From Lachnotalea glycerini (GTDB lineage: Bacteria > Bacillota > Clostridia > Lachnospirales > Lachnospiraceae): 64,000 bases of DNA. Of the stretch, positions 54,944 to 63,198 are shown piece by piece. The position numbers and the translations under genes were made by a program. The notes under the pieces are model-generated. The model had not been told where the DNA came from, ran no database searches, and was given only the letters and a program-made list of their open reading frames with translations. The stretch lies in contig NZ_QICS01000008.1 in assembly GCF_003201285.1 (NCBI RefSeq), forward strand, positions 62,001-126,000. Reading direction: 5' to 3'. Each line of letters opens with the position of its first letter. The stretch's first letter is position 1.

Positions 54944-55168
54944 TTGTCGTACAATTATAATAAGTTAAGAGGAAAAATTGTAGAGAAATATGGCACGCAA
55001 GGTAAATTCGCGGCAGAGCTAGGAGTGTCAGAGCGAACGTTGTCTTTAAAGTTAAATGGAGCAATTTACTTTAAACAAGACGAGATCACAAAGGCATCTA
55101 ATCTTCTAGGAATATCTGATAATGAGATAATGTTATATTTTTTTAATCAAGAAGTTCAATTAAATTGA
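54944..55168 (+). CDS. DUF739 Cro-like regulator
   Basis: A 74-residue HTH protein: YNKLRGKIVEKYGTQGKFAAELGVSERTLSLKLNG. The start is TTG 54944, with AGGAGG seven bases before it; the in-frame ATG at 54914 lies inside the operator and ahead of the RBS. DUF739 proteins are phage Cro-type regulators and this is the first rightward gene. Confidence 0.9.
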   Translation: MSYNYNKLRGKIVEKYGTQGKFAAELGVSERTLSLKLNGAIYFKQDEITKASNLLGISDNEIMLYFFNQEVQLN

Positions 55169-55186
55169 ACTTGAAAGGAGCAACAT

Positions 55187-55969
55187 ATGAATCAATTTGA
55201 ATTAATTAACAAAAAAGGACTGACCCCTATTGAAATAACATTGCAGATTGATGAAAACGGAATGACTACGGCTAGGAAACTCTATGAATTTTTAGAATTA
55301 GCAAAAGGACAATTTTCAAGATGGTGCAATAGTAACATTTTAACAAATAGTTTTGCAGATGAAAATAAGGATTACATAGGGTTCGACATCAATGTCGAGG
55401 GCAACGATACCAAAGATTACAAGCTTACTGCTGATTTTGCTAAAAAACTTGCAATGGCTTCCAAATCAGAAAAAGGTGAGCAAGCAAGAAACTATTTCAT
55501 TAAGGTAGAAAATAAATTGAAGGACCTCACAAAACCTCATTGTATAGAAGATGTCCTAATTGAATCACTTCAAGAAATGAAAGCTATGAAAGAGCAATTT
55601 GCAAAGCATGATAAAGAAATCACTTCGGTTAAAGACCGAGTTGAAAGTATTCGTGAAGTAGTTGCACTTGATACAACTTCTTGGAGAGAAGATACGAGTA
55701 ATATTCTTAAAAAAATTGGACATAGTCTTGGCGGTGGTCAAATTTATAGCCAAGTGAGAGCAGAGAGTTATGAGTTGTTAGAAAAACGAATGGGTGTGAG
55801 CTTAGCAACAAGACTTACAAATAAACGTAGGAGAATGGCAGATGAAGGAATCTGTAAATCTAAGAGAGACAAGCTATCTTATGTTGATATCATTGCAGAA
55901 GATAAGAAGTTGATTGAGGGTTACATGGCTATTGTAAAAGAAATGGCTATTAGATATGGAGCAGCGTAG
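55187..55969 (+). CDS. Phage antirepressor (AntA/AntB plus ORF6C)
   Basis: A 260-residue two-domain protein. The N-terminal AntA/AntB domain (MTTARKLYEFLELAKGQFSRW and KDYKLTADFAKKLAMASKSEKGEQARNYF) is joined by a coiled coil (about 120-165) to a C-terminal ORF6C domain (SYELLEKRMGVSLATRL and KRRRMADEGI). Such proteins counter phage repressors. It follows the Cro-like gene by 18 bases. Confidence 0.92.
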   Translation: MNQFELINKKGLTPIEITLQIDENGMTTARKLYEFLELAKGQFSRWCNSNILTNSFADENKDYIGFDINVEGNDTKDYKLTADFAKKLAMASKSEKGEQARNYFIKVENKLKDLTKPHCIEDVLIESLQEMKAMKEQFAKHDKEITSVKDRVESIREVVALDTTSWREDTSNILKKIGHSLGGGQIYSQVRAESYELLEKRMGVSLATRLTNKRRRMADEGICKSKRDKLSYVDIIAEDKKLIEGYMAIVKEMAIRYGAA

Positions 55970-55983
55970 AAAGGAGTTTATTT

Positions 55984-56166
55984 ATGCAATATCCAAAACC
56001 AATTATGAGTATAACAGAACTTACCACCCTTGGATTTAACAGAGAAACATTAAAACAATATACCTACATAAAAGGTTTCCCTGGAACAAAGACACCCGGA
56101 GGTGGAAAGTGGATAGTTGATACAGAAGAATTTGAAAAGTGGAGAAAGCAGAGGATGATTAAGTGA
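55984..56166 (+). CDS. Small helix-turn-helix (excisionase-like) protein
   Basis: A 60-residue basic protein with an HTH pattern (MSITELTTLGFNRETLKQYTY) and a winged tail (GGGKWIVDTEEFEKWRKQR). It resembles excisionase or AlpA-type regulators, but the exact role is unproven. It is 14 bases after the antirepressor. Confidence 0.65.
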   Translation: MQYPKPIMSITELTTLGFNRETLKQYTYIKGFPGTKTPGGGKWIVDTEEFEKWRKQRMIK

Positions 56167-56287
56167 ATTATTAGAGCAGATAACAATAACCACTTTAGGA
56201 GTAGCAGAAATGATGGAAACATAACATTACAAAATACTTGAAAAGTTAAAGAGCATCACATTAATGAATCTGAGGGCTAATCATTAA
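56165..56287 (+). pseudogene. Relic of a Rha/KilA-type phage regulator
   Basis: One frame reads QITITTLGVAEMMET, a stop at 56222-56224, then HYKILEKLKS and ends. This is the start of the common phage regulator that begins with a VAEMME-x-HYKIL motif, here with an early stop and no C-terminal part. Confidence 0.5.
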
Positions 56288-56302
56288 TACAAGGGGGTAT
56301 AA

Positions 56303-56452
56303 ATGATGATGATAATTGGAACCTACGAAGAAATAGCAATAATAACACAAAATTGCTACGGAAATTGTAAGGAATCAAATTGTATTTTTAAAGATTTAGA
56401 AAAGTGTCCACTTGAAAATGAACATTTTGAAATAAAGGAGAACGAGCAATGA
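56303..56452 (+). CDS. Small Cys-rich phage protein
   Basis: A 49-residue acidic protein with four Cys (CYGNCKESNC and KCPLEN), behind AGGGGG. ATG repeats (56303, 56306, 56309) leave the exact start open. The stop overlaps the next ATG (ATGA). Function unknown; metal binding is possible. Confidence 0.6.
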   Translation: MMMIIGTYEEIAIITQNCYGNCKESNCIFKDLEKCPLENEHFEIKENEQ

Positions 56453-56727
56453 CAGACAATACATCAAAACAAATAGATGGATTTGTAACAAGACAGAAAG
56501 CGTTGATTTTAACTGAAACCAACTTATCTAAAAGATGCTTACTCGTGGCTATGTGGCATGGATTTGTCACAGGTCTGAAGCTTACAAATGCAATTTCTAA
56601 TTATGATTACGAAAATTTAGAACAGGTAATAAAAAATTTTGCAGAAAGGATTAATAAGGATGAAGAGAAAATTAATGGCAGTGTTTGCGGCGGTTCTTTT
56701 GCTTCCAAAACTGCAAATAGATGCTAA
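56449..56727 (+). CDS. Hypothetical phage protein
   Basis: A 92-residue protein, coupled to the previous gene by ATGA and behind GGAG. It has a hydrophobic-aromatic middle (LLVAMWHGFVTGLKL) and a helical second half. No family recognised. Its last 23 codons overlap the 3D-domain gene in another frame. Confidence 0.55.
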   Translation: MTDNTSKQIDGFVTRQKALILTETNLSKRCLLVAMWHGFVTGLKLTNAISNYDYENLEQVIKNFAERINKDEEKINGSVCGGSFASKTANRC

Positions 56728-57055
56728 GCCAAAGATATTTTATGGTACGACAAATGAGTTTACAGTTTATGGCTATTGTGCATGTAAAAAGTGTTGTGAC
56801 AAATCGGACAAGTTAACCTATACCGAAACAACAGCGTTACAGGATAGAACGATTGCAGTCGACCCAAGTGTGATTCCTTTAGGCTCAACAGTATTGATTT
56901 ACTATGAGGATTCTTTGATTGGTATTTACCAAGCGGAGGATATTGGCGGTGATATAAAGGGAAATACGATTGATATGTACTTTGAAAATCATTCAGATGC
57001 TTTGGATTGGGGAATTAATGATTGTGATGTTGTGATTGTAGATGCAAAAGGGTAA
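56660..57055 (+). CDS. Secreted 3D-domain protein
   Basis: A 131-residue protein with a signal peptide (about 1-22) and a 3D domain, named for its conserved Asp residues: AVDPSVIPLGSTVLI, AEDIGGDIKGNTIDMYF. Such double-psi barrel domains occur in cell-wall lytic and resuscitation proteins. A CACKKCCDKSDK segment before it is typical of the family. ATG 56660 is preferred since it directly begins the signal peptide. A wall enzyme among early phage genes is unusual in place. Confidence 0.85.
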   Translation: MKRKLMAVFAAVLLLPKLQIDAKPKIFYGTTNEFTVYGYCACKKCCDKSDKLTYTETTALQDRTIAVDPSVIPLGSTVLIYYEDSLIGIYQAEDIGGDIKGNTIDMYFENHSDALDWGINDCDVVIVDAKG

Positions 57056-57326
57056 ACAACTAACACAGTCTGATTTGCAAAAAATATTAAATCGGGTCAA
57101 ATTCAATCAAAAAGAAAAATTTCCGGTCGCATGTAAAATACATAACAGAGCAGAGTCTTACAAAGAAATTTGGATTGATTGCAGTAATAATGTAAAGCGG
57201 TCAATAACAATTTCCTCACATATTAGGGCGTGCAAAGAGTTCAACAACTATTTGAGCGAGCATGATGCGGTATGTGGTTTATATATAAGCGTAATAGGAG
57301 TACATAGGCTGCAGGTTAGATTCTGA
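57042..57326 (+). CDS. Hypothetical phage protein
   Basis: A 94-residue basic protein starting 14 bases before the end of the 3D gene. It has Lys-rich N-terminus, WIDCSNNVKRSITISSHIRACKEF in the middle and a hydrophobic-beta end. No family recognised. Confidence 0.6.
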   Translation: MQKGKQLTQSDLQKILNRVKFNQKEKFPVACKIHNRAESYKEIWIDCSNNVKRSITISSHIRACKEFNNYLSEHDAVCGLYISVIGVHRLQVRF

Positions 57327-57340
57327 AAGGAGTGATAAAT

Positions 57341-57511
57341 ATTAAACAGCCAAAGAAACTTACCAGGGAACAAAAAGAAATCGTTGCGAACAATAATTTA
57401 ATTACCAAAGAGTGGATGTTTGCAGATGACTTGGGTTCTTATCTGAAAATCATTCACAAAAACACAGGTAAAATCAAATTAATTGATAAATATAAGAAGA
57501 AAGTAAGGTGA
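57341..57511 (+). CDS. Small DUF6906-like phage protein, probable ATT start
   Basis: A 56-residue protein reading KQPKKLTREQKEIVANNNL then WMFADDLGSYLKIIHKNTGKIKLIDKY, like short phage proteins of the DUF6906 type. The frame has no ATG; the GTG at 57332 overlaps the AAGGAG RBS. ATT at 57341 is nine bases after GGAG and begins exactly where the family does, so a rare ATT start is likely. Confidence 0.65.
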   Translation: MKQPKKLTREQKEIVANNNLITKEWMFADDLGSYLKIIHKNTGKIKLIDKYKKKVR

Positions 57512-57515
57512 TTAA

Positions 57516-57683
57516 TTGAACGTAATGGACAAAGCAGAGCGTATCGCAAATGCAATAAGCTACAAAGTGCCTTTGACCTTTGACAAGTGGAGAGAGGTAA
57601 GAGATATTGTAATTTTGGAACTTGGAGAAATCAAAAAAGAAGAATCCCAAGGAACAGCCATTCCAAAGGATTCAAGCAACTAA
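57516..57683 (+). CDS. Small hypothetical phage protein
   Basis: A 55-residue protein from TTG 57516, or 52 residues from ATG 57525. It reads MDKAERIANAISYKVPLTFDKWREVRD. No family recognised. It lies between two small phage genes in the same direction. Confidence 0.5.
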   Translation: MNVMDKAERIANAISYKVPLTFDKWREVRDIVILELGEIKKEESQGTAIPKDSSN

Positions 57684-57730
57684 TAAACAATTTATAAAGT
57701 GATTATATCACCACAACGGAGGAAAAAGCA

Positions 57731-58324
57731 ATGGAAATTAACAATTACATAGAAATTCAAGGCACGGTAGTATCAAATTTTGAGTTCAGTCATGAGGTTT
57801 TTGGAGAGAAATTCTATACATTTATGCTCTCAACAAAGAGAAATAGTGATATCGAAGACGTATTACCTGCAATGGTATCTGAAAGATTACTTGACGTAAA
57901 AGTAGACCTTACTGACACAAAAATAGCTTTTATTGGGCAAGTTCGAACTTACAATCAGTATAAAGAGGGTAAATCAAGGCTTTTGGTATCTATATTTATG
58001 CTTGATATTATCGATTTGAGAGAGAAAGACTTTAACAATGTTGAGGTTACCGGTTATATTTGTAAGCTACCTGTATACAGAAAGACACCATTAGGACGAG
58101 AGATAGCAGATTTGTTACTTGCGGTTAACAGACCTTATAAAAAGACTGACTATATTCCATGTATTACGTGGGGCAGAAACGCAAGATACTCAGAGGGTTT
58201 AGTCGTTGGAGATTGTATAAAGATTATAGGCCGACTACAGAGCAGGGAATATGCAAAAAATGAAGAAGTAAAGGTAGCTTATGAATTATCTGTATCTAAG
58301 CTAACAGAAGCAAAACAGGATTAA
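57731..58324 (+). CDS. Single-stranded DNA-binding protein-like (two OB folds)
   Basis: A 197-residue protein. The pattern NYIEIQGTVVSNFEFSHEVFGEKFYTFML and a second similar unit NNVEVTGYICKLPVYRKTPLGREIADLLLAVNRPY with CITWGRNARY match SSB OB folds, so two folds are in tandem. It lacks the acidic C-terminal tip of cellular SSB. Expected to cover single-stranded DNA for the RecT protein encoded downstream. Confidence 0.8.
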   Translation: MEINNYIEIQGTVVSNFEFSHEVFGEKFYTFMLSTKRNSDIEDVLPAMVSERLLDVKVDLTDTKIAFIGQVRTYNQYKEGKSRLLVSIFMLDIIDLREKDFNNVEVTGYICKLPVYRKTPLGREIADLLLAVNRPYKKTDYIPCITWGRNARYSEGLVVGDCIKIIGRLQSREYAKNEEVKVAYELSVSKLTEAKQD

Positions 58325-58337
58325 GGAGGTGTTTGAA

Positions 58338-58787
58338 ATGGACATTGGAGAAAAAACAAAACAAATTCTTTTAAAAATTGGCTTTAATCCTGCCACAAAA
58401 GGATTTAGATATATCTGTGATGCGATTGCTTTATTAGATGAAGCGGACGGCAATGGAAAGACAATAGGTTTATACAATGCAATAGCTAAAAAGAACAATG
58501 ATACTTATTCAAGGGTCGAAAGAGCAATCAAGCACGCTTTTGATAGTGTAATCGAAAAAGGCAGTAATTTGAATATGGTAAATAAGTATTTAACAACTGT
58601 ATATACAAGTAATTCAGCTTTGCTTCATACACTCTGGATTAATATTCAAGAAGAGATTAAAGAGGAACAATCCGGATTAAATCATAATACTGATCGATGC
58701 GAAACAGAAACAATAACAATTAACAAACAAGTGCTTAAGTCTGTAATAAATATGTTAGAAAAGGAGCTAGAAAACTATGGTAATTAA
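58338..58787 (+). CDS. Spo0A C-terminal (DNA-binding) domain protein
   Basis: A 149-residue protein without a receiver domain. Residues 8-75 match the Spo0A DNA-binding domain: ILLKIGFNPATKGFRYICDAI, LYNAIAKKNNDT, then the recognition-helix segment SRVERAIKHAF, close to the SRVERAIRHAI of sporulation regulators. The C-terminal half is not recognised. ATG 58338 follows AAGGAGGTG. It may let the element bind 0A-box-like sites of itself or the host. Confidence 0.85.
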   Translation: MDIGEKTKQILLKIGFNPATKGFRYICDAIALLDEADGNGKTIGLYNAIAKKNNDTYSRVERAIKHAFDSVIEKGSNLNMVNKYLTTVYTSNSALLHTLWINIQEEIKEEQSGLNHNTDRCETETITINKQVLKSVINMLEKELENYGN

Positions 58788-60720
58788 ATTAAAGAAACTT
58801 ACAATGCAGAATTTTAAGTGTTATGAGAACTTCACAATAAATTTTTCTGACACAGTAACAAAAATCAGTGGCAAGAATGAAGAGGGAAAAACTACCATTG
58901 AAGATGCAGTAAATTGGGTTCTTTTCAACAAGCTTGCAGACGGTACCAAGGCGGATAAAATCAGACCGCATGATGAAAACGGCGTTGATATTGATTTTGT
59001 TGAAATTCTTATTGAACTGGATATGGAAGTGGATAAAAGACCTCTGAATATTATTAAAACTCAAAATCAAGATTGGGTTACGAGAAGAGGCGAAACAGAG
59101 AAGTACTTTAAGGGAAATACCAATGGCTACATTGTAAATGGTACTCCAAAGAGTGAAACAGAGTTCAAGAAGTTCTTTTCAGAAATTATTGACGAGGAAC
59201 TTTTCAAATTCACTACCAACGCAAATGCTTTTTTGAAGTTGAAAACAGAAGATAGACGAAAGAAGTTATTTGAGTTGATTTCAGACAAAACAGATGCTGA
59301 TGTTATTAATCCTAAGTTTGAAGAATTAAGAGAGTTGTTTGAATCAAAAAGTATTGATGATCTGATAAGTGAAAGTAATTTCGCCCTAAGGGGTAATGGA
59401 AAAACCAACAAAGGTTACAAGGGCGAAATTGATGATATCCCAACCGAAATCAACGCTATTAGCAAGCTAAAAGTGAGTGTTGATGTATCTGACTTGGAAT
59501 TACAGAAAAACGCCTTAAAAGAACAAATTGCAGAAATTGAAAAACAGGAAGAGGATAACGAAAAGGCTTTTGAAGAGTTTAGCAAGTTTTCTGATGATAT
59601 TATGCAATTGAAATTTAAGCAAAGTGATATTGAAAGAGCGGCATATGAAGAATTAAACAGTCAGAAGAGAGAAATTCAAAAGAAAATTGATGAAGCTGAC
59701 CGAGGATTTAAAGATACTTTTTCAAGACACAGTAACATTGAAATGGATATCAAGAGATTACAGGATAATATTGAGCGTAAAGATGCAGAACGTAAACAAT
59801 TAGGTGTTGAATACAAGGAATTTCAAAGTAAAGTTTTTGATGAAAATACACTGATTTGCTCCATGTGTGGACAGGAATTTCCCGAAGAAAAATCGGCAGG
59901 GTATAGAGAGGATTTCGAGACTAAAAAGAGTAATGGACTTGCTTTGATGTATGAAAGAGGAATGAAATTAAAGGCTGAAATTGAAAAGCATAAAGAAGAA
60001 CTTGCTACATATGAGAAACAGTTAGAATCACTTAAAGAAGAAAAAATAAAGTTCAATGCTGAAAAGGGAAAGGCAATGGAAGAACTCGCAAAACTTCCAC
60101 AACAAGCTGACCTGTCAACAAATCAAGAATACGAAGCCTTGACTGCTGAAATTGCAAAAAAAGAAGAATCTTTGAAATCAATGAATAGCGGTGCTGATTA
60201 TCGCAAGCAGTTAAAAGTCAAAAAGGATGAATTGAAAGAGGAACTAGATTCCGTAAATACTCAAATATCCAAAGCCGATAATTCCAAAATCGAGGAAGAG
60301 ATTGAAAGATACAAGGCTCGTCACAAAGAGGTTGTCCAGTTGGCTGCTAACGAAGAAAAGAAGTTGATGCTTTATGAAGATTTCAAAAAGGCAAAGATTG
60401 ATTTGCTAACTGATGAGGTAAACAAGCACTTCTCAATTATTAAATGGAGATTGTTTGAAAAGAATATCCAAGCAGAGGGATATAAAAATATTTGTGAACC
60501 TACATATAAAGGTACTTTGTACGGAAATGGATTAAATGCAGGTCACAAAATCCTTATTGAAATGGATATTATCAATACACTGCAGAAGATTAATAATGTG
60601 TCAGTACCAGTGTTCCTTGATAATGCAGAGAGATTAAGCACAGAGAATATTCCTAGCATGGATAGCCAGTTAATTGTTTTGAAAGTATCTGATGATAAAT
60701 TGAAAGTGGAGGGCGAATAG
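58777..60720 (+). CDS. SbcC/Rad50-like AAA ATPase with zinc hook
   Basis: A 647-residue ATPase: Walker A GKNEEGKTT (32-40), long coiled coils either side of a zinc hook CSMCGQEF (Cys361, Cys364), and Walker B in VPVFLDNAE near the C-terminus. It is shorter than cellular SbcC. It overlaps the Spo0A-like gene by 11 bases. In phages it is found beside RecT and SSB proteins in recombination modules; its nuclease partner is not seen in the window. Confidence 0.88.
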   Translation: MVIKLKKLTMQNFKCYENFTINFSDTVTKISGKNEEGKTTIEDAVNWVLFNKLADGTKADKIRPHDENGVDIDFVEILIELDMEVDKRPLNIIKTQNQDWVTRRGETEKYFKGNTNGYIVNGTPKSETEFKKFFSEIIDEELFKFTTNANAFLKLKTEDRRKKLFELISDKTDADVINPKFEELRELFESKSIDDLISESNFALRGNGKTNKGYKGEIDDIPTEINAISKLKVSVDVSDLELQKNALKEQIAEIEKQEEDNEKAFEEFSKFSDDIMQLKFKQSDIERAAYEELNSQKREIQKKIDEADRGFKDTFSRHSNIEMDIKRLQDNIERKDAERKQLGVEYKEFQSKVFDENTLICSMCGQEFPEEKSAGYREDFETKKSNGLALMYERGMKLKAEIEKHKEELATYEKQLESLKEEKIKFNAEKGKAMEELAKLPQQADLSTNQEYEALTAEIAKKEESLKSMNSGADYRKQLKVKKDELKEELDSVNTQISKADNSKIEEEIERYKARHKEVVQLAANEEKKLMLYEDFKKAKIDLLTDEVNKHFSIIKWRLFEKNIQAEGYKNICEPTYKGTLYGNGLNAGHKILIEMDIINTLQKINNVSVPVFLDNAERLSTENIPSMDSQLIVLKVSDDKLKVEGE

Positions 60721-60721
60721 T

Positions 60722-60997
60722 ATGAATACTCATTCAACTGACAATAGAACATTGAGAACTCATGAATCAAAGCATCAATATGTTTTGCTTGCTGAAAGAA
60801 ACGGCATTTACAAATATGTTGGAAAGACTTATTGGAGTTGTCATGATTTAAACTTAACTGTAAAAATTACTACTGCAAAAAAATGGAATTCTATTAAATC
60901 AGTTGAGAACTTTGTTGAAAAGTATTGCAGTGGATACAAAACAAAAATTAAAGAGATTAAAGTTACCTATGATTTAGTGGAAAGTGAGGATCAGTAA
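60722..60997 (+). CDS. Hypothetical phage protein
   Basis: A 91-residue protein starting one base after the ATPase stop. It is polar with YKYVGKTYWSCHDLNLTVKITTAKKWNSI; no family recognised. Followed directly by the next gene. Confidence 0.6.
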   Translation: MNTHSTDNRTLRTHESKHQYVLLAERNGIYKYVGKTYWSCHDLNLTVKITTAKKWNSIKSVENFVEKYCSGYKTKIKEIKVTYDLVESEDQ

Positions 60998-61201
60998 ATG
61001 TTAGATGCAAGAATCGGTGATATTGTTATCATGAATAATAAATACTATGTTCCCAAAGAAAAGCAGGGCAAGGAATTTGAGGTTGTCAGCGAGCCTTGGA
61101 ATTTATGCGGAACTATGGTTGTGAAACTAGAAGGAGTTCGAGGTGGTTATGCCATGGACGGATTGGATTTGATTTGTAGAAGTGAAAGTGAGGGAAAATA
61201 G
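60998..61201 (+). CDS. Small hypothetical phage protein
   Basis: A 67-residue protein with a KOW/SH3-like feel: IGDIVIMNNKYYVPKEKQGKEFEVVSEPW then VVKLEGVRGGYAMDGLDLI. It begins right at the previous stop. Confidence 0.6.
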   Translation: MLDARIGDIVIMNNKYYVPKEKQGKEFEVVSEPWNLCGTMVVKLEGVRGGYAMDGLDLICRSESEGK

Positions 61202-61492
61202 ATGGCACAGACAACAGTTTATACTTGCGATATTTGCAAGCAATCAAAGAGTAATGATGATTTATTAAAAATCAAAGTAACAGCAGGTACTTATCGCGGA
61301 GTTAGAATTGCAGGATTTACAGGAGCTACGACATTGGAAGTTGATATCTGCAAAGAGTGCTTAAAGAAGAAAGGCTTTGTTGTGGAATCAAAGAAAGAAG
61401 AGGAAGAGCAAGACGCAAAGAAGAACCAGAAAACCCTTGAAGATAAGCTATACGATATTTTAGAAGATATGGGCGTGGCGTTCCAAGAGTAG
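61202..61492 (+). CDS. Small zinc-ribbon phage protein
   Basis: A 96-residue protein with CDIC and CKEC pairs about 40 residues apart, probably one zinc site, and a Glu/Lys-rich C-terminus. Starts directly after the previous stop. Confidence 0.65.
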   Translation: MAQTTVYTCDICKQSKSNDDLLKIKVTAGTYRGVRIAGFTGATTLEVDICKECLKKKGFVVESKKEEEEQDAKKNQKTLEDKLYDILEDMGVAFQE

Positions 61493-61505
61493 GGGGAGGT
61501 TAATT

Positions 61506-61754
61506 ATGAAAATGTCAGACTATCACAAAGCGAAATCGGTAGTAGAAAAGCTAGATGAATTGAAGCAACTTAGAGATTCATTCAGTGAACCCTGCGAGGG
61601 ATATTATACAATTTGTTTTACATTCGCTGGTCAAGATACAAAGATAACAAATGATTCAATAGGCGAAGCTGGTATTCGCAATTCTATTAATAATATGAAA
61701 CAAATAATAGATGCAAAAATCAAAGAGTTAGAAAAAGAATTGGAGGAAATCTAA
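61506..61754 (+). CDS. Small hypothetical phage protein
   Basis: An 82-residue protein, mostly helical at both ends (SVVEKLDELKQLRD and MKQIIDAKIKELEKELEE). RBS GGGAGG. The family is not recognised. Confidence 0.6.
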   Translation: MKMSDYHKAKSVVEKLDELKQLRDSFSEPCEGYYTICFTFAGQDTKITNDSIGEAGIRNSINNMKQIIDAKIKELEKELEEI

Positions 61755-61982
61755 ATGCAAATTATCAAAGTAAAGTATTTAAAAGGAGAAGTGCCGAACG
61801 GCAAGGACTACACGTTTTACTCTAATGAGTTGGTTAAGCCTGGTGACTTAGTACAAATCAATTCAAGTGCCAAAGGTGTAGTAACCGAAGTTGATGTGCC
61901 AGAGAGTGAGATTGAAGCTTTTAAAGATAGAGTAAAGACCATCACAGGTAAGGTTGTAGAAAAGGAGCAAACAGATGAGTGA
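61755..61982 (+). CDS. Small hypothetical phage protein
   Basis: A 75-residue protein reading MQIIKVKYLKGEVPNGKDYTFYS then GDLVQINSSAKGVVTEVDVPE, a small beta-barrel-like phage family. It starts one base after the previous stop and overlaps the next start. Confidence 0.6.
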   Translation: MQIIKVKYLKGEVPNGKDYTFYSNELVKPGDLVQINSSAKGVVTEVDVPESEIEAFKDRVKTITGKVVEKEQTDE

Positions 61983-62310
61983 TTATGAAAAAGATTTACT
62001 TTCCAAAATTGACAGTGGAGATAGATTGTCGGAACGAGAATTGAAAATGCTGGCTCTTGAATTTGATATTGAGCGTATTGAGGGAGGTAACCGCAGATGG
62101 CAAAGAGAAGTTCGTTCAATATGTCAGTTAGGTGAAAGGACGTTTGCTGTTGACTGGCAGGAGGGATTAACAGAGTGCCAAGAAAATGAGTTTTGGGAAC
62201 AACCAATTGAAGTTGTTAAAATTGAGCGCGAAAAGACAATTAATGTAATTGAATGGATTAAGAAAGTCGAGGTAGATGAAAATGGCAAATCAATTAACAG
62301 TAACAAATAA
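61975..62310 (+). CDS. Hypothetical phage protein
   Basis: A 111-residue acidic protein (SDYEKDLLSKIDSGDRLSERELKMLALEFD, in which RWQREVRSICQLGERTFAVDWQEGLTE follows). This is a recurrent small protein beside recT in Clostridia phages, without known function. It overlaps both neighbours. Confidence 0.65.
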   Translation: MSDYEKDLLSKIDSGDRLSERELKMLALEFDIERIEGGNRRWQREVRSICQLGERTFAVDWQEGLTECQENEFWEQPIEVVKIEREKTINVIEWIKKVEVDENGKSINSNK

Positions 62311-63187
62311 AACAATCGAACAGCTAACTGTTCAGCTAGAAGAAAAAGAAAAGAAAGGCTTAAAATTTCCAACAAACTATAGTGTCCAGAACGCCATGAA
62401 TTCGGCTTACTTAATGCTTAAAGAAGCAGAGGACAAGAATCATAATCCTTTATTGGAAGTGTGTACACAGGAAAGTGTAATTCAATCACTTATGCAGATG
62501 GCTACACAAGGTTTAAACCCAGTAAAAAAACAGTGCTATTTTGTGGCTTATGGAAAGAAATGTACCTTAGTTCCATCATATTTCGGAACATTGGCAATGC
62601 TCAATCGTGTTAAGAGCCTAAAACGTCAACCAGTAGCAAATGTAGTAAGACAAGGTGATATATTTGAATATGGATATGACTTGGAAAATGACGGAGAAAT
62701 GGTAATTTATAAGCATGAAACAAAGCTTGAGAATCTTAATAATCCAATAATTGCAGCATATGCAATAATTTCAACGGACAAAGAAAAAGTTGTTGAGATT
62801 ATGTCTAAAAATGAAATTGAAAGTGCTTGGGCGCAGGGGCAGTCATGGAAATCTGCTAAAAAGAACGGATATGAATCAGCAACTCATAAGAACTTTCCGG
62901 AAGAAATGGCAAAGAAAACAGTTCTTAATCGTGCTTCAAAACGTCTTATTAATGCCACCGATGATAGTTCAATTATGGGTGACGATTTCTTGCAATCATT
63001 CAATGAAACTAGCGATAATGACAAATTAGATATTGTTGCTGAAAATGTTGCTGTTGAGATTGAGGAAAAAGCCAACGCCGAAGTATTTCAAGAAGCAGAA
63101 GCGGAAGAACCAGTGCAGGAGCAGGAAGTTGTTGAAACCGAAGTGATTCAGGAATCAGGAGATATCGAACCAGATTTCATGAAATAG
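62282..63187 (+). CDS. recT: RecT-family single-strand annealing protein
   Basis: Anneals complementary single-stranded DNA during phage recombination. The 301-residue protein has the RecT core: ALLEVCTQESVIQSLMQMATQGLNPVKKQCYF-type motif (SLMQMATQGLNP), YFVAYGKKCTLVPSYFGTLAML, and EEMAKKTVLNRASKRLI. The C-terminal 60 residues are Glu/Val-rich and probably disordered. ATG 62282 is preferred over 62276 on RBS spacing. The exonuclease partner is not seen. Confidence 0.93.
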   Translation: MANQLTVTNKTIEQLTVQLEEKEKKGLKFPTNYSVQNAMNSAYLMLKEAEDKNHNPLLEVCTQESVIQSLMQMATQGLNPVKKQCYFVAYGKKCTLVPSYFGTLAMLNRVKSLKRQPVANVVRQGDIFEYGYDLENDGEMVIYKHETKLENLNNPIIAAYAIISTDKEKVVEIMSKNEIESAWAQGQSWKSAKKNGYESATHKNFPEEMAKKTVLNRASKRLINATDDSSIMGDDFLQSFNETSDNDKLDIVAENVAVEIEEKANAEVFQEAEAEEPVQEQEVVETEVIQESGDIEPDFMK

Positions 63188-63198
63188 GAGTTGTTTAA

